Positions 1-8,176 of a stretch of 16,932 bases of DNA are shown piece after piece; the first letter of the stretch is position 1, and every line of letters begins with the position of its first letter. A model generated the notes under the pieces. That model worked only from the letters and a program-made list of their open reading frames with translations. It did no database searches and was not told the origin of the DNA. Source of the stretch: JAAYJR01 sp964563975 (GTDB lineage: Bacteria; Bacteroidota; Bacteroidia; Bacteroidales; Prolixibacteraceae); the NCBI GenBank assembly GCA_964563975.1, contig CAZLZJ010000049.1, positions 1 through 16,932 of the forward strand, written 5' to 3'. The translations under genes were made by a program, and so were the position numbers.

Positions 1-2
1 CT

Positions 3-2609
3 AAAAAAAATGTTGAAACTCCCTTAATGAAGCAATATTATAAAATTAAGGGAAAGCATCCTGATGCTGTTCTTCTCTTCAGGGTGGGAGATTTTTATGA
101 AACATTCGGTGAGGATGCCATTAAATCCTCTGAAATATTGGGAATAACACTTACCCGGAGAGCTAATGGCGCCGCCAGTTATGTAGAACTTGCAGGATTT
201 CCCTATCATGCACTTGACACTTATCTTCCCAAGCTTGTCAGGGCAGGCCAGAGAGTTGCCATCTGCGAACAGCTTGAAGATCCCAAAACAACAAAAAAGA
301 TTGTAAAAAGAGGAATCACGGAACTAATTACCCCGGGTGTTTCAATTAATGAAAATATCCTTGAAAACAGAGAAAACAACTTCCTGGCCTCCATACATTT
401 TGAAAAAAATATGGCAGGTATAGCCTTTCTTGATATTTCGACAGGTGAATTCTTTACTGCAGAAGGAAGTTATAACTACATTGACAAACTCCTCAACTCT
501 TTTCAGCCGAAAGAGGTGTTATTTCAAAGGGGCCGTAACAATGAGTTTAAAGAGGCCTTTGGAAGCAGGTATTATACAAACCATCTTGATGACTGGATAT
601 ACACTATTGATGCTGCCACCGACCGGCTGACCAAACATTTTGAAACTTCCTCGCTCAAGGGATACGGGATACAGAATATGTCACTCTCTGTTATTGCTTC
701 AGGTGCTATTCTGTATTATATGGATATTACCCAACATAATCAGATAAGCCATATTACGGGATTAAGCAGAATTGAAGAAGAGCATTATGTTTGGCTCGAC
801 CGGTTTACAATACGAAACCTCGAATTATTCAGCCCTTTACAAGAAGGGGGCAAATCTCTTATAAGTGTTATAGACAAAACTATAACGCCAATGGGATCCA
901 GGTTGATTAAAAGATGGATTGCACTTCCGCTGAAAAATACAGATGCTATTAACGAGAGGCTGGAAGTTGTTGATTTTTTCTTAAAGAATCCGGAGCTGAA
1001 AGAGTATATAGAAGGGTATCTTAAACAAATTGGCGATCTTGAAAGGCTGATTTCAAAAGTTGCTGCCGGAAAAATAAATCCTCGTGAAACAGTACATATA
1101 AAAAATGCCCTTGCCTCTATACTGCCAATCAAAGAGAGATGTGCATCATGTGAAAATGATACTTTAAAAAAATTTGCACAACAGTTAAATCCATGTAATC
1201 AAATCAGGGAAAGGATAGAAAAAGAGATTGTCGAAGATCCTCCAACAGCAATCAATAAAGGGAAAGTCATCTCTCCCGGAGTATCCGAAGAACTTGATAA
1301 ACTTAGGGATATAGCTTATTCGGGAAAAGATTATTTAATCTCTTTGCAAAAACGGGAAAGTGAAAAACATGGCATTCCGTCATTAAAGGTAGGATTTAAT
1401 AATGTCTTTGGATATTATATTGAAGTCAGGAATACACATAAAAATAAAGTGCCCGCAGAGTGGATAAGAAAACAGACATTGGTGAATGCCGAAAGATACG
1501 TCACCGAAGAGTTAAAGGAATATGAATCAAAGATACTGGGAGCAGAAGAGAAGATACAAGTGCTGGAGTCAAAAATATATGAAAATCTTGTGCTGGCATT
1601 ACGCGAATATATTCCTTCTATTCAAGTTAACGCCAACATCCTGGCACAAACCGACTGTCTGATGTCGTTTGCTTCATGCGCTTCTCTCTACGGCTACTCC
1701 AAACCGGAGGTAAATGAAAGTATGGTCATAGACATTAAAAACGGCCGCCACCCTGTTATAGAACACCAACTCCCCGTGGGAGAGTCATATATTGCAAATG
1801 ATCTTTTTCTTGACAACAAGGAGCAACAAATCATAATTATTACAGGTCCCAACATGTCAGGCAAATCTGCTCTTATCAGGCAGACAGCACTAATTGCACT
1901 GTTAGCACAAACCGGTTCATTTGTGCCTGCCGAATCGGCAAAAATAGGATTTGTTGATAAGATATTTACCCGTGTAGGAGCTTCCGATAATATTTCATCA
2001 GGCGAATCTACCTTTATGGTTGAGATGAACGAGGCAGCAAGTATACTTAATAATATTTCAAACCGGAGTCTTATCCTTTTTGATGAACTGGGACGGGGTA
2101 CATCAACCTATGATGGCATTTCAATTGCCTGGTCAATAGTTGAATATCTGCATGAACACCCCGGGGCAAAAGCAAAAACCCTTTTTGCCACACACTATCA
2201 CGAATTAAATGAAATGGAAAACTCCTTCTCTCGTATTAAAAACTATAATGTCTCGGTAAAAGAGCTGGGTAAAAAAGTGATATTTCTTCGTAAATTAGCC
2301 CGGGGGGGCAGCAACCACAGCTTTGGAATACATGTTGCTGCCATGGCGGGTATGCCTAAATCGATTACAAAAAGAGCAGAAGAGATACTCAAAAAATTGG
2401 AAAACAGTAAAGGAGAAGAAAAGCTAACCAAGCCTTTAGAAGAGATAGGAGAAAAAAGAGAAGGGATTCAATTGAGTTTCTATCAGCTTGATGATCCTGT
2501 GTTAAAAGAGATACGTAATGAAATTGCACATCTGGATATTAATAACCTTACCCCTATTGAAGCCTTGAATAAATTAAATGATATTAAGAAACTCACCGGA
2601 CTAAAATAA
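3..2609 (+). CDS. mutS: DNA mismatch repair ATPase MutS (5' end cut by window edge)
   Basis: MutS binds mismatches and small loops in newly replicated DNA and recruits MutL. The first in-frame ATG is at 27, but the upstream codons read K-K-N-V-E-T-P-L with no stop, and E-T-P-L-M-K-Q-Y is a familiar MutS N-terminus, so translation starts just outside the window. Counting the ATG at 27 as residue 1, the mismatch-wedging Phe-x-Glu is F23/E25 in GDFYE. The connector, lever and clamp regions fill roughly residues 120-570. The ABC-type ATPase has Walker A GPNMSGKS at 607-614, Walker B ILFDE ending at D686/E687 followed by the signature LGRGTSTYDG, and a THYHEL motif. A C-terminal helical dimerisation tail follows. 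The visible 868 codons match the usual family length of about 850-880. No frameshift or damage is seen. A tRNA promoter starts 22 bases after its stop codon. Confidence 0.97.
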   Translation, partial: KKNVETPLMKQYYKIKGKHPDAVLLFRVGDFYETFGEDAIKSSEILGITLTRRANGAASYVELAGFPYHALDTYLPKLVRAGQRVAICEQLEDPKTTKKIVKRGITELITPGVSINENILENRENNFLASIHFEKNMAGIAFLDISTGEFFTAEGSYNYIDKLLNSFQPKEVLFQRGRNNEFKEAFGSRYYTNHLDDWIYTIDAATDRLTKHFETSSLKGYGIQNMSLSVIASGAILYYMDITQHNQISHITGLSRIEEEHYVWLDRFTIRNLELFSPLQEGGKSLISVIDKTITPMGSRLIKRWIALPLKNTDAINERLEVVDFFLKNPELKEYIEGYLKQIGDLERLISKVAAGKINPRETVHIKNALASILPIKERCASCENDTLKKFAQQLNPCNQIRERIEKEIVEDPPTAINKGKVISPGVSEELDKLRDIAYSGKDYLISLQKRESEKHGIPSLKVGFNNVFGYYIEVRNTHKNKVPAEWIRKQTLVNAERYVTEELKEYESKILGAEEKIQVLESKIYENLVLALREYIPSIQVNANILAQTDCLMSFASCASLYGYSKPEVNESMVIDIKNGRHPVIEHQLPVGESYIANDLFLDNKEQQIIIITGPNMSGKSALIRQTALIALLAQTGSFVPAESAKIGFVDKIFTRVGASDNISSGESTFMVEMNEAASILNNISNRSLILFDELGRGTSTYDGISIAWSIVEYLHEHPGAKAKTLFATHYHELNEMENSFSRIKNYNVSVKELGKKVIFLRKLARGGSNHSFGIHVAAMAGMPKSITKRAEEILKKLENSKGEEKLTKPLEEIGEKREGIQLSFYQLDDPVLKEIRNEIAHLDINNLTPIEALNKLNDIKKLTGLK

Positions 2610-2630
2610 GAGTAAATTTTTTTTCTATAT

Positions 2631-2661
2631 TTTGTGAGATAAAAAAATAGCAATATATTTG
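2631..2661 (+). promoter_or_regulatory. Bacteroidota sigma-ABfr-type promoter for the tRNA pair
   Basis: TTTG at 2631-2634 and TATATTTG at 2654-2661 are separated by exactly 19 bases. This is a full match to the Bacteroidota vegetative consensus (-33 TTTG, -7 TAnnTTTG). Transcription should start near 2667, about 20 bases before the tRNA-Gly 5' end, which fits a tRNA leader trimmed by RNase P. It lies just downstream of the mutS stop and gives the tRNAs their own transcription. Assignment is by consensus only. Confidence 0.8.
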
Positions 2662-2685
2662 CACCTGCCAAATGCAGTTCAAAAT

Positions 2686-2758
<73 letters not shown>

Positions 2759-2792
2759 CAACAAAACAGTTCACAATATCAATTTTAAGGAG

Positions 2793-2880
2793 GCCCGGGT
2801 GGTGGAACAGGTAGACACGTTGGACTTAAAATCCAATGGCCCATACTACGGCCGTGCGGGTTCAAGTCCCGCCCCGGGTA
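2793..2880 (+). tRNA. tRNA-Leu(UAA)
   Basis: An 88-base class II tRNA with a long variable arm. The acceptor stem GCCCGGG pairs with CCCGGGT; the terminal pair is a G-U wobble. The anticodon stem TTGGA/TCCAA closes the loop CTTAAAA (anticodon UAA, reading UUA and UUG). The T arm is GCGGG-TTCAAGT-CCCGC. The discriminator is A, as in leucine tRNAs. Bases 2881-2883 read CCA, so the 3' end appears to be encoded, unlike the neighbouring tRNA-Gly. It lies 34 bases downstream of tRNA-Gly with no promoter between them, so the two are probably co-transcribed. Confidence 0.97.
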
Positions 2881-2893
2881 CCATTCCTTTATT

Positions 2894-4666
2894 TTAATTT
2901 ATATACAGATCAAACGGCATTCTGGCAAACACACCCTCCAAACCGACTGCTGTTTTCAGATATTTATAATAACGGTACTGTTCGCCCAGCTCTCTTTTCA
3001 GGAACCGTGTACGAATATCATCGGTACCGGATTTAAAAAGCTGACTAAACGGGTCGGGTTGTGCCGGGAGAGAAACCGTGCGGTAATCTTCAACTCCTTC
3101 AATTTCGGCAGCCAGCTCAATAGCTTCATTTAACCCGCCAAATTTATCGACAAGATTTAATTCCATTGCACTGATACCACTCCACACACGCCCCTGCCCA
3201 ATCTCATCAACCTGTTCCTTTGTTAATCCGCGACCTTCGGCAACATGCGATATAAAAAGGTCATAACCATCTTCGATATATTCCTGCATAAGGTCTTTCT
3301 CATATTGAGTCATTGGCCTGGTAACAGAGAGCAAATCAGAGTTTTTATTTGTTTTCACAACATCTGTTGATATCCCAATCTTTTTATTCAGTAACTCTCC
3401 AAAATTTGGTATCATCCCAAAAATACCTATAGAACCTGTTATTGTATTTGGTTGTGTAACTATCCGGTCGGCACCGCATGAAATATAATATCCTCCGGAG
3501 GCAGCAACATCACCAAAGGAGACAACCATTGTTTTTTCATCAGCTGCCAACTTAACTTCACGCCAAATCACTTCAGAATCAAACAAGCTTCCCCCGGGCG
3601 AATTAACTCTGAGCACTATAGCTTTATAACTACTGTCCCGGCGTACTTTTCTGATCTCTTTGCCAAGCTCTTCGCCAATAATGGCATTCCCTCCCATAGA
3701 GGCGCCTATCTCTCCGCCGGCATATATAACTGCAATCTTATTCCTGCTTAATTTCTTCTTTTTATCCTTTGACGGCATCTTAGCATAATTCCCTGCATTA
3801 ATAACCGGAACACCCTTTTTCATTTCAGTGCCTGTAATTTCACGAAGGTCATCAATCACCTCATCTTTATACTTTGCAGCATCTACAAGACCCGTACTTA
3901 CAATCTTCTCTCCCAAATGAAAAGTTTGTACCTGATCTGCCAACTCATTCAGCTTTTCGACCGGAATATTTCTATATTTTGAAATACCCTCTAACATATG
4001 ATTCCACAGACTGTTCATATATGTAAGTTGCTGCTCCCTGTTTTCATCGCTCATCTTCTCAAGCATAAAAGGTTCAACGGCCGACTTAAACTTTCCATGC
4101 CTGACAATTTGCATTTCAATACCGGCCTTTTCAAGCGCATTTACAAAAAACATCATTTCTCCGCCAAGGCCTCTGAAATCAACCGACCCCAAAGGATGAA
4201 CAATTAATTTGTCGGCTACTGTTGCCAGATAATATGCTTTTTGATCATAAGCATTACCATAAGCATAAACCGGCTTATCACATTTTTCCCGAAATGTTAT
4301 CAACTCATTTCTGATCTCTTCAACCGAGGCCATTCCCCCGTTAATTACGGAAAGCTTCAGGAAAACTCCCTTAATCCGGTCGTCTGTCACAGCTTTTTCA
4401 AGGGCAGAATGAATTTCGTCCAATCCGATAGTCTTCATCTTTTCAAATCCGGGAATTCCCAGATTTTGAAAAGGATCATTTGGAGCACGATCAACTATCG
4501 AACGTTCAAGGTTAATAATCAGCATGGAATTATCCCTGACGAATCCCTGTTTTTCTGACAATGCAACCATTATTCCTGCCATAAAGAAAAACATAACCAT
4601 GCTTATCATTGACACTGCAAAAATACCTACTATTGTTGCCAATACATACTTAAAAAAATCCTTCAT
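2894..4666 (-). CDS. sppA: Signal peptide peptidase SppA, 67K type
   Basis: SppA is an inner-membrane serine protease with a Ser/Lys dyad that degrades signal peptides left after secretion; its active site faces the periplasm. This 590-residue protein has the long, two-domain form found in E. coli. One N-terminal membrane anchor spans about residues 8-36. The first domain ends with RHGKFKSAVEPF, where K194 matches the catalytic lysine. The second has VNSPGGS at 354-360 and GDVAASGGYY, whose S390 matches the catalytic serine. Both catalytic residues are present, so it should be active. The start is an ATG directly before the anchor. The gene converges on tRNA-Leu, with its stop only ten bases beyond the tRNA CCA, and diverges from folK. 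Confidence 0.95.
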   Translation of the reverse strand: MKDFFKYVLATIVGIFAVSMISMVMFFFMAGIMVALSEKQGFVRDNSMLIINLERSIVDRAPNDPFQNLGIPGFEKMKTIGLDEIHSALEKAVTDDRIKGVFLKLSVINGGMASVEEIRNELITFREKCDKPVYAYGNAYDQKAYYLATVADKLIVHPLGSVDFRGLGGEMMFFVNALEKAGIEMQIVRHGKFKSAVEPFMLEKMSDENREQQLTYMNSLWNHMLEGISKYRNIPVEKLNELADQVQTFHLGEKIVSTGLVDAAKYKDEVIDDLREITGTEMKKGVPVINAGNYAKMPSKDKKKKLSRNKIAVIYAGGEIGASMGGNAIIGEELGKEIRKVRRDSSYKAIVLRVNSPGGSLFDSEVIWREVKLAADEKTMVVSFGDVAASGGYYISCGADRIVTQPNTITGSIGIFGMIPNFGELLNKKIGISTDVVKTNKNSDLLSVTRPMTQYEKDLMQEYIEDGYDLFISHVAEGRGLTKEQVDEIGQGRVWSGISAMELNLVDKFGGLNEAIELAAEIEGVEDYRTVSLPAQPDPFSQLFKSGTDDIRTRFLKRELGEQYRYYKYLKTAVGLEGVFARMPFDLYIN

Positions 4667-4795
4667 CGAATAAAGTATTTAAAGTTATTGATTACTGATT
4701 AAAGATATCGTAATAAAATCTCAACTGTTTGGAACCTGCATTTATATATTTTATAAATTTATCCTTATATATACGGATATACAAATATAAAGTAA
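4667..4795. promoter_or_regulatory. Divergent sppA/folK intergenic region, promoters uncertain
   Basis: This 129-base AT-rich spacer must drive both genes. For folK (plus), TTTG at 4728-4731 is followed after 22 bases by TAAATTTA at 4754-4761, a 7-of-8 match to the -7 box with slightly long spacing. For sppA (minus), TATATTTG is read from 4789 to 4782, a perfect -7 box, but there is no TTTG at the correct distance upstream. Neither assignment is secure. No hairpin terminator or riboswitch-like structure stands out. Confidence 0.3.
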
Positions 4796-5290
4796 ATGCA
4801 TGAAGTTTATTTAGGAATAGGTGGAAATATTGGAAATAAAAAATACAATTTCTATAAAGCTAAGGTTCTGATACAGAAAAAGCTCGGCAAGGTCACCGGC
4901 AGTTCGTCAATTTATGAAACTCCCCCGTGGGGTTTCACTTCCAATGATAATTTCTGGAATATGGTGATTAAAATTGAAACAAGTTTAATGCCGGAAAAAT
5001 TGATTGCCGAAATTATGCAAATTGAAGATTCTTTTAACCGCAAACGTATTGAAGGGATTTATACTTCCAGAGAAATGGATATTGACATACTCTACTACGA
5101 TTACAAAATTATAAATACTCCAATATTAAAGGTCCCCCATCCAAGGCTTCATGACCGTCTTTTTGTACTGACCCCCCTTTGCGAAATTGCTCCCGGATAT
5201 AAGCACCCTGTTTTAAATATGACTAATTGCAAATTACTGGAAAACTGCAAAGATAAATCCGATATTAAAAAATTAAACGTAAAATTATAA
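4796..5290 (+). CDS. folK: 2-amino-4-hydroxy-6-hydroxymethyldihydropteridine pyrophosphokinase (HPPK)
   Basis: HPPK transfers pyrophosphate from ATP to 6-hydroxymethyl-7,8-dihydropterin, the step before dihydropteroate synthase in folate synthesis. The 164-residue length is typical of a stand-alone enzyme. Visible motifs are the N-terminal GIGGNIG loop, YETPPWG at 40-46, the signature SREMDIDILYY at 91-101 with the two magnesium-binding aspartates D95 and D97, and VPHPRLHDRLFVLTPL at 113-128. The ATG is the only sensible start because the first beta strand follows at once. The stop overlaps the stop of the opposing CHAD gene by six bases, so the two transcripts converge. Confidence 0.95.
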   Translation: MHEVYLGIGGNIGNKKYNFYKAKVLIQKKLGKVTGSSSIYETPPWGFTSNDNFWNMVIKIETSLMPEKLIAEIMQIEDSFNRKRIEGIYTSREMDIDILYYDYKIINTPILKVPHPRLHDRLFVLTPLCEIAPGYKHPVLNMTNCKLLENCKDKSDIKKLNVKL

Positions 5291-6148
5291 CTTAAAAAAC
5301 TCCTCCATTTTTTGGTCAAATTCTGAAGGAGCCATTATGAAAAACTGCTTCAGTTTAGGATATAATTTCAGCTGATTCAGCTCTCGCAGATGATCAACCT
5401 GATTATCCAATATAAACAACTCATCTGCATTAAACCCGCATATCCCGGAATTAATTTCAGTGAAAAAAATATACAGGTCGTGGTCATTCCCAAGCTGATC
5501 ATTAATCTTATTAAGCTGATTTGTTTTTAGTTTGAAAAACTTAGGATGAAGAAACCTGAGAAAGTCTATCTGATAAAACAATCTCTTCATCCTTTTTCTC
5601 AGAGAGTGAAGCTGTTCGGGATGCGGATCGGGACCAAGCTGCTGATAACACGCAATACTTTTCAAATAACTCCGGCTAACCTCTCTGAAAAAATGAACTT
5701 TAGTAAGAGCAGCCGGTTGCACGCCAAAACCCTGTATAAGTCCTTCAAGATATTTGTGTATGTTGCCGCACATATTATTCCTGACAAAACTGTTTTCAAT
5801 AAGAAATTTATTTCGTTGTACCAAAAGCTCTCTTGCAGCTTTTATTTTACGTTCGGAAAATAATTTATTCTTTGCAATCTCTTTATTAAACAGTTCTATA
5901 TTTACTGCTGACTCTCTCAAAGGGGCAAGCAGTCTGCCATATTGTCTTATCTCTTTAATTATGAGACCGGCAGGATGTTCAGACAACTCAATATAAAAAC
6001 GCAACAACGCCCTTAATCTCTTAAAAGATTTTCTCAATTCATGAACTACCGGATTAACAGGCATCTTCCCGGCAGCACAAAAATAACCCGATTTTTCTGC
6101 TTGCCTGATAATTGTAGTTGTTAATCTGTTCCCTACACTTTGTACCAT
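5285..6148 (-). CDS. CHAD-domain protein (predicted polyphosphate-binding)
   Basis: CHAD (conserved histidine alpha-helical domain) proteins are helical bundles with basic surfaces that bind inorganic polyphosphate; the family is not known to be enzymatic on its own. Two repeats of the diagnostic helix are visible: HELRKSFKRLRALLRF at about residues 36-51 and HSLRKRMKRLFYQIDF in the second half, followed by INDQLGNDHDLYIFF, the usual second conserved block. The protein is 287 residues, lysine- and arginine-rich, and has no signal peptide or membrane segment, so it should be cytoplasmic. No CYTH triphosphatase domain is fused to it or encoded next to it. The start is the upstream ATG; a second Met at residue 29 lies just before the domain, so the N-terminus is uncertain. 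It follows serS by 74 bases and may be read through from it. Its role in this organism is unknown. Confidence 0.8.
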   Translation of the reverse strand: MVQSVGNRLTTTIIRQAEKSGYFCAAGKMPVNPVVHELRKSFKRLRALLRFYIELSEHPAGLIIKEIRQYGRLLAPLRESAVNIELFNKEIAKNKLFSERKIKAARELLVQRNKFLIENSFVRNNMCGNIHKYLEGLIQGFGVQPAALTKVHFFREVSRSYLKSIACYQQLGPDPHPEQLHSLRKRMKRLFYQIDFLRFLHPKFFKLKTNQLNKINDQLGNDHDLYIFFTEINSGICGFNADELFILDNQVDHLRELNQLKLYPKLKQFFIMAPSEFDQKMEEFFKL

Positions 6149-6222
6149 TTAAGGCGCCTCAAAAAAGAATTAAAAAATCTTAAATCGTTATTACGGACTC
6201 CGTCTATACTGTTAAATTATTT

Positions 6223-7497
6223 TTAACCAATCATGTCAAAACCGGTATACGGCACTAAAGCAAGTGGTATTTTAATCCCTTTATCTGTCTGATTATTTTC
6301 CAACAGGGCAGCTACAATCCTCGGAAGTGCCAATGCACTGCCATTTAAAGTATGGGTAAATCGATTTTTTTTGGCCCCCTGATCTCTATACCTTAACTTC
6401 AGCCGGTTTGACTGAAACTCTTCAAAGTTTGAAACTGAACTAACCTCAAGCCATTTTTCCTGTGCTGCAGAAAATACCTCGAAATCGTATGTCAATGCCG
6501 AAGTAAAACTCAGATCAGCTCCGCATAACCTTACAATACGATATGGTAATTCAAGCTTATTCACAAGATATTCAACATGGCCGACCATCTCTTTCAGAGC
6601 CTCGTACGACTTGTCGGGAGATGCTATTTGCACAATTTCAACTTTATCAAACTGATGAAGCCGGTTCAGCCCCCTTACATCTTTTCCGTACGATCCCGCT
6701 TCACGCCGAAAGCAGGCGCTGTATGCTGTATTTTTAACCGGCAGCTGATCTGCTTCAAGTATCACATCCCTGTAAAGATTTGTAACCGGAACTTCAGCTG
6801 TCGGAATCAGGTAAAAATTGTCAGCAGTAACATGATACATCTGTCCCTCTTTATCAGGAAGCTGTCCTGTTCCAAAGCCGGAATCTTCATTCACCAACAG
6901 AGGTGGCTGAACCTCTTCATATCCTGCTTTTCTGTTTTCATCAAGAAAAAAACTGATAAGAGCGCGCTGCAGTTGCGATCCTTTACCACGATATACCGGA
7001 AATCCGGCACCGGTTATTTTTACTCCCAGCTCAAAATCTATCAGATTATACTTTCTGGCAAGCTCCCAATGAGGTAAGGACAATTCATTTTTTGAAGGAA
7101 TGACCCCTCCGGATTTAACCACGGTATTATCCTCCGCTCCCCTGCCTGAAGTGACAGACTCATGAGGCAAATTAGGCAGCTGTACCTGAAGCTCACTGAC
7201 TTCCTCATCAATCCCGGCAAATTCCTTGTCATACTTCTTTATTATCTCTTTCAGCTTCAATGTTTTTTTGCGTGCAGCAGCAACTTCCTCTTCCCTTCCT
7301 TCCCTCATCAACTCCCCGATCTCTTTTGAAATATGATTCATTTCAGCCTTAGCCTGATCTGCCAGTCCCTGAACTCTCCTCTTTCTGTCGTAAAGCCCGA
7401 CAATATCCTTAACTATTTCAGAAGCATCGAAATTTCTGATTTCCAGCTTTTTAATTATCAACTCAGGATTTTCCTGAATAAATCGTAAATTAAGCAT
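6223..7497 (-). CDS. serS: Serine--tRNA ligase
   Basis: A class II aminoacyl-tRNA synthetase that charges tRNA-Ser and also tRNA-Sec where present. The start is set at the ATG at 7497 (MLNLRFIQENPE); the open frame runs two codons further to a TTG, but known SerRS N-termini match the ATG. This gives 424 residues, the normal length. Residues 1-105 form the coiled-coil tRNA-binding arm, with long charged helices. The catalytic core has TAEVP at 233-237, motif 2 CFRREAGSYG at 262-271 and motif 3 NGSALALPRIVAALLEN at 385-401. It lies just downstream of the rpmA terminator and has a candidate -7 box of its own, so it is probably a separate transcript, perhaps continuing into the CHAD gene. Confidence 0.97.
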   Translation of the reverse strand: MLNLRFIQENPELIIKKLEIRNFDASEIVKDIVGLYDRKRRVQGLADQAKAEMNHISKEIGELMREGREEEVAAARKKTLKLKEIIKKYDKEFAGIDEEVSELQVQLPNLPHESVTSGRGAEDNTVVKSGGVIPSKNELSLPHWELARKYNLIDFELGVKITGAGFPVYRGKGSQLQRALISFFLDENRKAGYEEVQPPLLVNEDSGFGTGQLPDKEGQMYHVTADNFYLIPTAEVPVTNLYRDVILEADQLPVKNTAYSACFRREAGSYGKDVRGLNRLHQFDKVEIVQIASPDKSYEALKEMVGHVEYLVNKLELPYRIVRLCGADLSFTSALTYDFEVFSAAQEKWLEVSSVSNFEEFQSNRLKLRYRDQGAKKNRFTHTLNGSALALPRIVAALLENNQTDKGIKIPLALVPYTGFDMIG

Positions 7498-7503
7498 AAC
7501 CAA

Positions 7504-7527
7504 TTAGATTTTCTATTGCAAATCTAA
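7504..7527. repeat. Perfect 8-bp inverted repeat upstream of serS
   Basis: TTAGATTT at 7504-7511 and AAATCTAA at 7520-7527 are perfect inverse complements separated by eight bases. The right arm overlaps the candidate serS -7 box and the left arm ends seven bases before the serS ATG. This could be an operator, or part of an RNA hairpin on transcripts that read through from rpmA. Chance is possible in AT-rich DNA. Confidence 0.35.
7519..7526 (-). promoter_or_regulatory. Candidate -7 box for serS
   Basis: Read on the minus strand this is TAGATTTG, a full match to TAnnTTTG. There is no TTTG at the matching -33 position; the upstream DNA there is the loop of the rpmA terminator. Transcription would start about 15 bases before the serS ATG at 7497. 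Confidence 0.4.
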
Positions 7528-7530
7528 CAT

Positions 7531-7564
7531 AAAAAAATCTCCTGCCGATAGCACAGGAGATTTT
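7531..7564 (-). terminator. Intrinsic terminator of the rplU-rpmA operon
   Basis: Read on the minus strand, an 11-bp perfect stem (AAAATCTCCTG/CAGGAGATTTT, arms at 7554-7564 and 7534-7544) closes a nine-base loop and runs straight into seven Ts. It begins 33 bases after the rpmA stop codon and precedes serS, so it separates the two transcription units. Confidence 0.88.
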
Positions 7565-7596
7565 CCATATATTTTAACAGTTTATATTTTACCTGA

Positions 7597-8160
7597 TTAT
7601 TCACTCATCGCTTTAGCCTGCTCAATCCATGGAGCCGGATCTTTTGAAGCATAATAACTTCCTGCTTCCGCAAGAATTTCATTTAACTTATCAACAGGCA
7701 CAGCAGCAAGATCTTTATAAGAAACAATCCCGGCCGTGCTTAATAGCTCAGCAATTTTAGGGCCTATTCCCGTTATCTTTTTAAGATCATCAATACTCTC
7801 TTTTTCTTCAACTTCTGCAATAACACTACCTTTGTCTGCCGGCATTATATCTGATTCGGCCATTTTGCCGCCATTATCAGATATGGCCACTGCTACCTCA
7901 ACATCTTCCCGGGGAAAAACAGATACATATGACCGGTTTTTTCTTTTTTTTCTGAACTCCACCGTACCGTCGATAAGGGCAAACAAGGTATGATCCTTAC
8001 CAATACCAACATTGTTACCGGGATAATGCTTAGTTCCCCGCTGGCGAACTAAAACATTACCTGCCTTAGCAAACTGACCGCCGTAAATTTTCACTCCTAA
8101 TCGTTTGCTTTCTGATTCGCGTCCGTTTTTCGAACTTCCAACACCTTTTTTATGAGCCAT
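7597..8160 (-). CDS. rpmA: 50S ribosomal protein L27 with C-terminal helix-hairpin-helix extension
   Basis: L27 sits at the peptidyl-transferase centre of the large subunit. Residues 1-86 are a normal L27: MAHKKGVGSSKNGRESESKRL, GVKIYGGQF and the GTKHYPGNNVGIGKDHTLFALIDG core. Instead of ending near residue 86 as usual, the frame continues to residue 187. Residues 87-122 are an acidic, low-complexity-like linker. Residues 123-185 form a compact helix-hairpin-helix-like domain with the hallmark DLKKITGIGPKIAELL, then AGIVSYKDLA and DPAPWIEQAKAM. From memory, a similar domain is often attached to L21 in Flavobacteriia; here L21 has no extension. The ATG is the standard L27 start, and the N-terminus looks uncleaved. 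It lies 16 bases after rplU, in the same operon. Function of the extension is unknown; nucleic acid or protein binding is inferred from the fold type. Confidence 0.93.
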   Translation of the reverse strand: MAHKKGVGSSKNGRESESKRLGVKIYGGQFAKAGNVLVRQRGTKHYPGNNVGIGKDHTLFALIDGTVEFRKKRKNRSYVSVFPREDVEVAVAISDNGGKMAESDIMPADKGSVIAEVEEKESIDDLKKITGIGPKIAELLSTAGIVSYKDLAAVPVDKLNEILAEAGSYYASKDPAPWIEQAKAMSE

Positions 8161-8176
8161 GGCAAATTAATTTTAG

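Noticed and set aside
2664..2680. Small CTGC/GCAG hairpin just before tRNA-Gly
   Set aside because: Only four pairs and lies in the tRNA leader that RNase P removes; no sign of a function.
7498..7503. TTG start two codons upstream of serS
   Set aside because: Known SerRS proteins begin at the position of the ATG at 7497, and the TTG lies beside the inverted repeat.
7597..8160. Treating the long L27 as a frameshift or fusion artefact
   Set aside because: The frame is continuous, the tail has coherent codons and a recognisable domain, and a clean terminator follows the stop.
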